Shown: positions 1-12,900 of the stretch, one piece after another
Numbering within the stretch: the first letter of the stretch is position 1
Layout of the letters: the number at the start of each line of letters is the position of its first letter
NCBI GenBank assembly: GCA_022494885.1
Contig: JAGVSM010005032.1
Span: 124,001 to 188,000, forward strand
Source of the DNA: Micrasema longulum
Taxonomy: Eukaryota; Arthropoda; Insecta; Trichoptera; Brachycentridae
DNA: 64,000 nucleotides
Reading direction: 5' to 3'
Made by a program: the position numbers and the translations under genes
Notes under the pieces: generated by a model
Told to the model about the DNA's origin: nothing
Database searches by the model: none
Seen by the model: the letters and a program-made list of their open reading frames with translations, nothing else

Positions 1-746
1 GTCCTCAGATGCGTTGTGGTGAGCAAGTTGTCAATTTTCTAGGTTGATAATGTCAGTAAATAACACAAATCTAGCGATAAACATTATTGCATAAATTTAA
101 TACATAAATTTAATACCTATGTATATCAATATAGCATTGCATAATAAATATTAGCAAAGAAATGAACATTATAAATTGTTTACAATCGTGTTGAAACTAT
201 TCATTTGTTTTAGAATTACATTAATATTTTCAATAACACTGAAATGAAATGTGGGAAAAGTTACCTAATTAAATCATTTTAATACTAATATTTTTCAGTT
301 TAATGGCCAAGTTATGTTCCATGTGATTGTGTAAAGAAAGGTTTAATAAAACCATCTTAAAAAATACATTAAAAGCCAACTAGGCAAAAATATTAAATTA
401 ATGTCACATTTTTGTATTATATTAATAATATTTGTGCATATTTAAATTAGTTTAGATTGCATTGATATTTAATATTTATTTCTCACATATTAAAAATACA
501 TGCATTTGATGTGTTTAAGACTTCTTATCATCAATGTAATCTTTTCAACATAATTATTAATCATAATAAATCATAAATATTTGTTTTATAATTTTACAGA
601 TGCAAAAATAAGTTGATTATCAATATGTAAGTACCTCCTTAAGTATGCTTAACTCTTAAGATTACAACGTCACACAATAGAAGAAAAAAAATAAATAAAT
701 AAATAAATTTTGAGTGGAGAATAAATTCAATAAAAGAAATACATAC
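1..746. other. BCAT intron 6 (incomplete)
   Basis: A+T-rich intron sequence with a short AAAT microsatellite near 690-710. I see no exon or recognisable repeat. Confidence 0.7.
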
Positions 747-901
747 TCTATTTTCATTCAAAAGTTTGATGACCCGCCTCATTGTAATTGGTTCTTCAAC
801 AACCCTCAAATTTCCCCAGTGATGAGCGAGCTGAAGTATGGAGTGCCTTGTTACACCAGGCAATATGAGACCATTTAGTGGAGGAGTCGATATTGTTTTC
901 T
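747..901 (-). CDS. BCAT: BCAT coding exon 6
   Basis: 155 nt, acceptor TTTTAG, donor AGA|GTATGT. It takes up the one-base phase of exon 5 ([15 protein letters not shown]) and encodes [20 protein letters not shown] and [20 protein letters not shown]. The next exon should begin with V-x-E-V/I-FGSGTA and lies left of position 1. Confidence 0.92.
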
Positions 902-3900
902 CTAAAATGATTATAAACCATTATTGTTATTATATTATTCCATATAATGCAATGAATCTTATTTTAAAACCAATAAAAACAAGTGCTAGTAATAAAATAA
1001 AACAGCAACTTATCAGTCCAGAGTAAAGTAAAATTTGTAAAATGCCAAAAACATATCGATTAATAAAAAAATATAAAAAATTAGACATAAAATTGCATTT
1101 CTTAAAAACTTGAGTGCGAAAAAATGAATGATCCGAACGCGTTATAATTTAAAATAAAATAATCTAATCAAAATGGGGTGAAAGTTTGTAATTTCAAAAA
1201 ATATATTTTCCAAAATAATTAATCTACGTAGCTTATAATGTTGTTATTTAATGTTTATAGTCATGTGTGTTATCATGTTTATTTCTCAATTAGACAGCAA
1301 AAGGAAATTGTAATAAATAAATAATATACTTTAAATTCTCTTTGATAATGAAGCATATTAAATTATGATATGGTTTCATCAGAATTTACATAATACTCAC
1401 ATATAAGGAAATATTAGTTTTTAAATTAAATAAAGTTTTTAAACGTGTTAATTTTTAAGAATGATTTTTTCAACCATTTCATTATTTCATCAAAAATACC
1501 GTGGTTTAAATAACATTTTTGTAGATTACAAATGTTATAAACCCTTCAAGATTTAATAACAAGGTATCAAGATAACATGAAGGTAACACATTACATTAAA
1601 TTGAATAATTTTACGGTTATATATTTTTTATGAGTGCATAACATAAATTGCAATTCAAAGTAGTCTCATAATAAACAGATTAATTATAGAACAACATATT
1701 GTTTTCTTTATTATGTATAGAAATATTGCAGTGATAATAAAACACATTGTGCTTACTTGGTGTTTCAGAATTCTGAATAATTTTATCATTGAATTGGTAA
1801 CCAAATAGAAATTGCTAGAACATTTTTATGCTTAGAAAATATGTAAGTACAGATCCAACAAAAAATATTTGAATTTAAAATGAAATAATATCTTTGTTCA
1901 TTGCTATATACTATGTGTTTAGGAAATGTAGTAGGTATTTCGTATGTAGTAGCTAAGAGTTAAAAATATTGGACCTCTAATTTACTAATTTTCATCTGAG
2001 ATATTCAAAATCTTTTTTAGCGAAGTGTAACAAAATGTTTGAATAACTTATTTTTGCAATATTACATCCTGGTCAATAATTTTTTTGGGAAACATTAGAA
2101 TACATGTTTGTTCGAAGACAACAAAACACAAAAAAATCGGATTACTAAATAAAACGTATAAAAACAATATATCGTCGTAGTGCCGGCAATATCTGTTAAG
2201 TGAAATTTCTTTTTTAAAAGTATTTTTAATTTCTCATCAATGACAATTTTGTTTCATAAATAAAATAAAATTTAGTAATTCTTTTTTTGTTATCTATAAA
2301 AAAATCCTTTATCAAAAGGTTCATTGTTTTATTAATCTCCTCAACAATTTTTAAAATGTTACTTAACAGATATTGCTGGTGCAACGATGATATATTCTTT
2401 TATGGATAATTCTGACATTTTACTTATTCGAGAAGTTACTCTCTTGGTAATAAATGGAGCTGGTTGTATTTTTTTAAACCTCTCATTGAACAACACGAGA
2501 TCATTTTGTTTTTTAATGAATGCTTTATTTAATTTTTATGAAAATTGTCTTATGAGGACATTTGCAACCTAGCCTTAAAATTTATTAAGCTTTGAAAACA
2601 GACAGAATAATTACCTCCTTTCTCATTTAGAGATATCATAAAAATGTTCATAGTGCCTGCTTCAGTCAACTGATGGTCTTCTCCATAGAGCCACAGAACT
2701 TGGTGGAGCCCTTTTTTCATAGCTTTGCTTTGAATGTCAACTGTGGGGGCGTAGTTAGATCCCATCTTGCGGTCTCCTACTCCTCCGGGCCACGCCCGAG
2801 TGTATGTTGGGTCGGCTAAAAGAGAAACTCCCCCATCTTCGCCAGCTTTGAAATACGACCCAACCGGACAGAGAATAGCGTATAGCAATGCTGATTCAGA
2901 AGACGCTACACCCAGACTTGGCTGCAAGAAAAATTTATTAACAAATTGAATATCCACGAAATTTAAAATCTTGTCTAATGAAGGAGGTTTAAGTTTCAGA
3001 ACAGTGGAAAAATAAAATGTGATTAACCAGTATTCATTTTTCAGTCTCTATTTTATGTTTAACACATTTGCAGAAACTTGTTTCTCATAGGATCCATGCA
3101 TACGAACACACAAATATCATATCTTTCTTATTTTTCGGAATACAAATATTTCTATGTACCCATATTTTTTAGAAAATTATCGTGGCAAGGCGGTGATGAA
3201 AAATTCTGAAAGATTTTATGAGGTGAGCAACAATATTTTTTTAAGTAGAACTTTGCAATATTCCATTCTTCAACAAAAACACCAACTTTCAACAAGGTGA
3301 CGCTACTGCACATACTGCTTATGTACCTATTAATCTCTCGGTTTAGTGACATCTCAGGAGATGGCCAGGGCCAGCGCAATTGCCTTAAAGATGTGACCTT
3401 TTTTTTGGAGCTCCTCAAGTGCATTGTTTACCAAAACCAATCTGTCACCACTACAAAACTAAGAGAAAATATACCGACTCAGGTAACAAGGATTTTGAGC
3501 AATCTCTGCCAACGCGTTTTTGATATTATACACAAAAGATTGGAAAAGTGCTTGTATCTTAAAGATCGCCATTTAAAAAAAACTGACATAAAAAAATAAA
3601 ATCCGCATTCATGAACATGAAATAAAATTAGGAATTATTTAAATAACTTCTCTTTTTCTTTTGCCATAATATTTTAAAGTTTAAAATTTGCCACTGGACA
3701 CCATGCACATAGCAGATAAATAAATGAATCCATAGTTTTCAGGTGTGGAATAAAAAAACATGGTAAATCAAGTACATAATTTATATAACTTACATCAATT
3801 CCTATGAATGTTGGTCGAATATAAAGACTAGATGCTACACTGTGTGGAACCCATTCTTGATCAATTTCTACAAGCCGATTTAAGCATTTGATCATTTCTT

Positions 3901-6900
3901 CTCCATTGAATGGTGGTAATCCTGTACGAATAGCTGATAAATTCATTCGCTCCATGTTAAGCTCGGGACGAAATACTCGTATTCTATCGTCGACTCCTCT
4001 ATAAGCTTTCATTCCTTCAAACAGCTGTAAAAACAAATCTTTGACTGAAATATAGATGTACAGTACATAATGTTCAGTTAAAATAAATTGATGCAGGTGA
4101 ATTTTAAATCTAAAATAATAATTCATATTATATAGTATTTTTTGTAGTTATGCATAAAAGACTAACTTCTTAGCACTAGTCCATAACAACATAATATTTC
4201 TGGTAATTATTTTTAAAAAGAACACTGAACACATTTTATTATATAGGGTTGTAGATTTTCACTGTCACTGTTATCAATATGTATCTTTTTTGGGTAATCC
4301 CGTGTAAGTTGGATTCGTTCCGACTACTCTTGCTGGAGCCATCTTCAGGGTAAACTGTGTGTTTTATAGAATAAATATGTGTTTATGTACTAGTAATTTG
4401 TACAGTTGTCTTTTTCGCACAGTATCGGGGAGGCATCTGCAAGACAGTGACAGGAAAACAATGTTCGAGTACCTATTTATCAAAATTCTCTGTCCTCACA
4501 ATTTAAGTAAATCGAAAAACAAAAAAATTATTTAATACGCACATATCTAATTTTGGACTAAATGCAATAATTGATATCAAACTTTCGAATGTGTTCATTT
4601 AATCTATATGTAAGTATGTGCTCAAATCTAGCAATAGCAAAGTATTGCCGGGTTCAACCCATAGCTTATAAATCACTGACATACTTAAATAACTTAAATC
4701 GTTTATGTTTTAAAGAACAGGATTATTTTGATTCAGAAGCATTTATTGAATTATTTTAAATGAGTGTCATGTTTTGTAAGCATTCATTTTGTTTATATTT
4801 TATTAATTTTGTTTACATTTTTGGTTGAAAGTATATCAATAAAAAAACTGCAAATATTTAGTTGCTTTGATAAAAAATCTCTAGACTAAGAATTATCTGG
4901 GCAAAGTCACTGACTGAGTTATTTACGGAACTGTGACATGCTTTTTAGAGGGCAAACAGTGTATATACAAATAAGCATGGGTAAAATTTTTGTGTTGAAC
5001 CGGGTTGTGGTCCTGTGGCTAGTGTCGTGGACTCACGGATCAGAGATCTAAGGTTCGAACCCCACTCTACCACAACTTGATCTCCATTTTCTAAAAAATG
5101 TACATTTTTGTAAACTTTGTAAATATGCATTTGTACTTATTTTGTTGGATAATTGTAATAAACAAATAAAATGAAAGGTATAAAAATGATGATTTATGTA
5201 TTTACATGTAGATATTTATTTAATTACAGGTCAATTATGACATCATTGTTTACTCTGGACTATAAAAAAAACCGGTACTTTTATTTGGCAAATGTAAAAA
5301 AAAACATTAAATAATCATTTAGTAATTAAGTAAATTATTACAGTTTAATTAATATTTGTTGGCATCGTAGTGCAGTAGTCAGCGCGTTTGCCTACCATAG
5401 AAGAGGTCTTGGGTTCAATTCCCGACATGGTTGCCATGAAATATTTATTCAAAAAGGTGTTTTTACACTAGAATATTTCATAGTCCTTGGACTGGTACCT
5501 GAAGCTTAAGACTGATCATCTTACCTTAATGTAACAAAAATGATCAAGATACACTGCGATTGGTGTACCAATGCAGTGCCCTATGCACCATTAGGTGCGG
5601 AAAGGGAATGATGATGAATGATTGTGCTAATTAATAGAAAGCCGGGTAACAAATTCCACTACCCTGGCAATACTAACAAAATGTCCGCCTTGTTTTATTT
5701 AACAATCTGACAGATAGTAAACAATTGAATTCTTAAATAATATTATTTGTGAACACATGAAATGTGATCCCACCCTATTCTTTAATCCCAGCAGTATTTT
5801 GACGTGCAAAAATGGCACAACACGGCATAATTGAATTTAAATCGGCAGTTGCATACTAAGCGACGTCTACAGAGTAACTAATGGCCAAAATGTAAAATTA
5901 CTCATTTATGAGTAGTTTTGACGGCTTCATTTTAATGCGCGTATGTGGTTTCTGGAGTATTATAATTCTATGTTAAACACATTTTTTATACTAATATACA
6001 AATTTACATAGTAATACATATTTTTTACCTCTATTGCATAGTGCAAAACTTTAGCTGCGGGATGCAAGACCAAATTCTCAAATGGTATGATTTCCGGTTT
6101 TTGCCAACCCCCGAGCTGTTTGTAAAACTGGATTTTTAGCATGTGATCCGTAAAGAATTTGCCAAACTGTAAATCTCTGACATCTGGTTTAGATTGTAGT
6201 TGTTCCGGGGAAGCCAAACGCACGGATACGTCGGAGAACTGTTACATTCACAAATAAAATAAAACAATTATATAATATGTTGTATTAGGTATAAATATAT
6301 ATATATATAATAACTTGAAATATAGTAACTGAAATTATTTTTGTACATAATAATGTAAGTTACAACTGGTACAATACTAATAATAACTAGTAAATACATT
6401 ACATTACATAATAACATTTTTATAAACTTATTGGAAAATTATGTGACAAGGAAACTTTAACATATTGTGAATTAAAATAATTCTATGGATAGAACCTTTT
6501 TTGATAAGATTTTATTTGAATTATTTCACCTACTGAGAAATTTCTCCACATCTATCTCGATTAAAAATCGATTGAAGGGTCAATTTGTCTGTAAAATTAG
6601 GATATATTCAAAGCATTAAAAATAATGCTAACTTAAACTGTGTTGCAAGTTATAATTTTGAATAATTTGGCGCGTGTTCTCAACATGATAAAATAAACTT
6701 AAATAACAATTCCCATGACAGGAGTTACCTGAGTTGCTTGAAATTATTTCAATGACTAAAAGAAAATACATTTTCTGCAGATATAATATGTATTTTCTTC
6801 AGTAAAATTTTATACAGAATATAAAATTATATATTTTCTCTATTCTTTTGCACAAATGAATAACTAACTAGCTTCAGGTATTTCAGGCTTTTAAGTTTAT

Positions 6901-9900
6901 TAGCACCTTCTAGGAAAAGTTATTTGAAATATGCATAACATGTATTTAATTAATACGTACTTAATTTTAAGACAAACAATAAAACAATAGACTTAATATA
7001 ATACATAGCCACTTAAAATTAATCTTTGACCTGTACTCAGTATTACTATTAACCTTCAATAAAAACCTGAGTTTCCTATCTATTTGCAAAATCTTATCAT
7101 ATGTTTAGAAGGTTTGTAAAGGTTGACATGTACATAAATCTTTTATAAAGACACTATCTAAAAAAAATATCACAAAACAGCGCAAAGAATAAATTCTAAG
7201 TAGAATTGATCTGTAAAGATAAGTTAACTTCAATACAGAAGCACAGATAGAAATAAAATAAATACAAAATACGAGTATAAATCATGAGAAAAGAAATAAT
7301 TTGTATTATACATTAGTAGGTACCTAAATTTTAACATGAATCATTTTATTGGGTTCCTAAAATCTGCAGGTAAGATTATCTTTTATTTTATGCTGATTTG
7401 TATAAAAGTATTACAATAAAAATATTCATATTATGATTGAATAATTTATAATATCAATGAAAAGCATGATTAAAATTGACCCTCAGTATTTCTGGTAAAA
7501 AATTAGGTCAGTCCAAATTATTTTATCAAAGTTATCACAACCACCACTAATAACTTTTCATAAAATCTTATCTTTTTAGTTTTTAGAGGATATCTTATTT
7601 TTGTCAAGTTTTATCTAATCTACGGAGCAAGTAAATAGAATATTGGCAATGTATGCAGAACGTTTTTTGATAACTGATAAAAACAGCGCAGCGCTATTAC
7701 GTATAACATGATTTAAAAAATAGTACAATGTATCAGAAGGCTTGTTTATGACGGGACTAAAATCCCAAAGCAAACAATGTGTTAAGAACTACTGCTATGT
7801 GTTATTTGTATGAAAAATCTATTTTTATATAATATCTTATCTCGTATATAGTTATTTATTAAATTTTTTTTACATTAGCATATTGTACATTGGCGGGTTT
7901 ATTGCCAAATGGCAATTTCCTCCAACCAACCAATAAAATAAAAGATTTATTTATTTACTTGGGTATTATACTTGACACTCAACTTTTTTTTACAATTCAT
8001 ATTGAACATGTTATCAATAAATCCTTAAAACTTCTTGGATTTATTAACAGAAGCACAGCTCACTTCGAAAATATCAATACCCCTAAAACTCTCTTCTGTT
8101 CCCTAGTTCGCCCGCACCTAGAGTATTCCTCTGTTATCTGGTCTTCATATTATGATGTTCACATCAAGAATATTGAATCAGTTCAACATCGATTTTTGAG
8201 AAAGATAGGCTGGATCCAGAGACCTATATATGTATAATGAGTTAGAAACTACCTTGAATATATCTTCTCTTCTAGACCGTCGAAATAAATCCGACCTTAT
8301 AGTCCTATTTAAAATTCTCAACTCACTCTTTGATGCGCCTGAACTACTGAGCTCAATAAAATTAAATACCTCAGACAAAACTTACTCTTTCATACCGATA
8401 ACCATAGAACTAACTATGGTTTTCATTCCCCTATGCCCAGAATTCTTAGGTCTGCCAACAAACATACCAGTCTTGATTTCTTTGATAACAAGTTGTCTTC
8501 TTTCAAACGATCACTGAATCAAATTCAATTATAAACATCTCTCTCCCGCTTCCACTCCCACAAAGTCTACTATAAACCATTGAGTCTTTCTAATTTTTTT
8601 ATAATAATTTTCTATGTATAAATGTGTCCATAAAAATGCCCATTGGGCGTATATATAAATAAATATTTTTTTATAATTTAAGTTCCAAATAGTATTTTTT
8701 ATTTTATTCAGAAAACATACAGTAATACATATTGAGTATTTAAAACAAAGATTTTCAAACATAAAAAGACCAATTGAGATTTCATTAATTATGTAAATGA
8801 TATAAACATTAAACGTGACAAAAAATAAATAAATAAAAATCTAAGCGAGAAAAGAACGATTTCACAATTAACATTTGGGTTTTTCATGGAGGTTTTTATT
8901 GGTAACAAATGAAAATATCGAATCCACACTCCGTGCCATCCATGCACACATATATGAATGCATACATGTACACACATGCATACGCACATCTACATATAAA
9001 GCATACACAAACAGATACATAACATGCGATACATATACATAGAAATTCCTGCATCTTATGGTGCTTGAAATAATTTGATATATTTTTAATTATTTAAAAA
9101 AAGTCAAAGTAAATTATTTTTGAATTAAGTAAATAATATAATATAGTCAGTCTCACGGTGCAGTAATCAGCGTGTTTGCCTACCATGCAAGAGGTCTTGG
9201 GTTCGATTCCTGACATGGTTGACATGAAATATTTAATCAAAAAGATGTTTTACAATAAAACATTTTAAAGTCCCTGGACTGACAAGTGAAGTGTAAGACT
9301 GATCATCTTATTTTCATGTGAAAAAAGATAGAGATTCGCTGCGATTGGTGTACCAATGCAGTGTCCTGTGCATCATTAGATATGGAAAGGGAAGTATGAT
9401 GAAATAATATGTATTTTAAATTTTTCAAAATGATTGCTGGTTTTGTATGGAAAAATATTCATTATTTCAATATTTTAAGTAGGGTTTATTTACAAAGAGA
9501 ATATTTGTTTACATGTACAAATATAAGGCTTTATACTTTGTTTTATAGCTTTTGAGTATTTTTTTTACTACAGGGGAGAAGTGTTTAAAAGAGTACTCCC
9601 TGAATACATTTTAAATAAATACAAAATAGTAGAATAATTGTCAATCCGCCCTAGTTGTATCAAGCCGTTTGGATTTGGACGATTCGTGTTAATTGAGCCT
9701 ACGTGTTCAATAAACACACACTTGCACACTTCGGAAACGTTTATAAATAGAGCAAATGACTATGTAGCATCAACTTAAAATAATGTACCTATACTTAACC
9801 TATATATTAACTACGCACACGGAATACGGACACAATCGTTGCAAACTTATGAACTAAATCAGCTAGAGATATAAAAGATACGAATGATACAAAAGATACG

Positions 9901-12900
9901 AAGATCCGAATAACACGAAGATCCGAATAGCACGAAGATCCATTTAGTTCAGCGCCCTTTTTGTTAGCAAACTGACCGAGATGAAAGAAACATATCTCTA
10001 GTTCAATGTTTCTGACCTTGACAGTATGACCAGGTCGTTTGCGAACTACACATGTCTAATCCCAAATAATCAACTCCATGAAGAAATTTTATGTTAAAAT
10101 GTGCAGTTAGAAATATCTACATTAATACTGAGTCCATTATAATTTTTACAGGTATGTCTTATAAATGAATTTGAGGTATAATTGTTTTTACAATTTTGTA
10201 TTTAAAAAAGGGAATTTAATCTAGTGAAGTGAAGAGGGCAACGGAAACCAATATTATTTAAATGGTACAGCGAATCGACCATATTATTTAGAATTTAAAA
10301 AAAATAAATTAAATCACATTAATTGTTATTTCAAAAATTAAATCACTATTAAGTATAAGATAAAATAAAATGCTAAAGATCTACAAAAACAGAAATAAGT
10401 GTATTTGCATATAAATTCCCTTAAATCAATATTATTACTCAATGGGAAAAAGGAATAAAAAGGAAAGCAGAATAGGTTAAGGAAGAGAAAGGAGATGTTT
10501 CTTCAGACGTGATTTAAACAGAGATACTGTAGAAACATCTTTGATAGTGGGTGGGAGATGATTCCACACTCAAGCTGCATGGACACTATATGCGTTGGAT
10601 AAGAAAGATGAATTGTGGATGGGTATTAAGAGGGTGCTTTGAGATTCCCGGTACCCACCCCCATAGACATTGATCAACATTTGTTATCTTAGCCAAGCGG
10701 ATGTCAACCTACACACCTAGTTTTATTACTGTTATGTTTACTTCTTTTTTAGATTTAACAAACTAAATTACGATTGTGCATTCCGAATTAGAGGTTTGAG
10801 GCTTGTTTTCTACCACAACTTGAATCTTATTCAACAATGTTTTAAGTCCAAATGTTTGCAGACAGTCTAGATTTCCTCCCTAGGGAGTTATTCAGATCAA
10901 AATTTGTTGCAAAAGAGAGGGAAAACATTTTTGAGAAGAGAAATGGAAGTCATTCCAAATTAGAGGTAGAAGAAATAATAAAATCAAAGTGGTTAATGAA
11001 TATTGAATTAATTTAAGTTTTTATAATATTACCTTTTTTCAGTATTTATTTTGTTTTTCCCCCTCCTTCTGTATTCATAATAAATTAATGTGAAATCTGT
11101 AATTGGTCTTGCTTTTTAAAATAGTTTTCTTGTACCTTGAGTTTGTTAAAAAGACTATATGATTTCCATAATAAATAAATAAAATACATATAATATCTAA
11201 GACATAAAGTCAGAGGGCGGTAAAAATAACCATAGAGCTGAATTACTAAGAGGAATAGGACTAAGTTGGACTGCCTGCTTCGGCAAACTAAAATATATTT
11301 TTGAAAATAAAGAAATCCCTATATGCTTAAAAAGACAAGTCTGTGAATTGTGCATATTGCCAGTGACGACATACGCCAGTAAAAAGTAGCCAGAAATTAA
11401 AATGCACCCAACGTTTCATGGAAAGACAGATGCTCGGTGTATGTCTAAGAGACGGAATAAGAAATGAAGAAATAAGGCACCAAACTGTAGTCATGGATAT
11501 CATAGATTGTGCGAAAATTAAAGTGGCAGTGAGCAGGACACTAAGCGAAGCAAAATGATGGCAGGTGGACACCCAGAAAAATAAATTGGAGACTATGAGC
11601 AAACAATAGAAGTGTTGGAAGCCCACAGAAAAGATGGGTCAATGACATTGCCTCTATAACCGGTGAAACATGGATGATGAAAGCGGGTGATAGGAAGTAA
11701 TGGAGACATTTGGAAGAGGCCTTTATCCAGCAGTAGAGAGAACAAGGCTAAAGAAGAAAGCAAGAAGAAGAATATGGAAATCAAGGCATTTACAGGGCTT
11801 ACGACTTGCAATTGGCTGGTTTAAGTGGCCACTTTACACACTGTGTAACATTTACCATTATGCCTATATTTAAAAATCCACATTTCCTCAACTCTTCCAT
11901 CTGTTGACTTTTGTGAAGTAAGATCTGAAATCTTTACCATGTGGGTGAGATTCATCCGGCTGAACCAATTTACCTATTAGGCAATGCCTGAAAACAGGTT
12001 TCCAATTTTTTATTTATTCTTTTACCAGTTAGTATATTCAACAATGTTTTGAGTCTCATTGTTAAATTAGCCCTGTGAACGCCCAGACTTCCAAATTTCC
12101 TTTTTTAAATGCTTTCCCTCTCTGTTGCAACAAATTTAGATTTGAATCCTATTTTTTAGCAGTTATTTATAACTAGGAGTAGAATGATAGCACCAGATTA
12201 AAATATTCGGGGATATATAAAGATAGGTATACGAACACAAATATTTAAAAAAAAGCATAAGTACCTTGAATGATTCTTCTTTTATAAGTTGGCGTTGTGC
12301 ATCGTTTTTGGGAGATAAATCTAAATAAGGTGTAAAGGCAATGTTTGTAGCAGAACGTTTAATATCATCTGTTATTGGTGTGTGATTTTGTGGAATCACT
12401 TCTTCTACTTCTTGAACTCGTAATGATGAGCTGCAGAACCTTACAAGTTTCTTCAGTTTGTGCTGATTCTCAAGCACCCTCCTGACTAAAGACTGAAAAA
12501 CATAACATAAGCATCAGAACCTACTGTAGGCAATCCATTTTTAAATCTTGAGATTCTTCTTCACCAATCGCACTTAAAATATTTATTTGTTTACATTTCC
12601 ACCCGCTGAATTAAAAAATCACCATAAAAATGACCGATTAGCTCTTGCTTTCGAGATCAATGACTTTTTAGAGTTTAAGTTTTCAATTTGTGAGAGACTA
12701 CTCATAGACTCCTCCAAGCTTGATTAAAAAGCTGTATAACTTCACAACAGCTATTGTCTTCTTTCTATTCCCGTTGGTAGTCTGCATTTGGGGTGCACTA
12801 AAAACGTACGCTGTTTATGTAAATTCATATGTGGGACAGTGGGGATAGGAACTCACATTATATGCGAGCAAGCTGGCCTGCAAGAAATCTTAACTCTGTT

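Noticed and set aside
2767..2949. Plus-strand open frame over BCAT exon 5
   Set aside because: It is the antisense shadow of the well-supported minus-strand exon.
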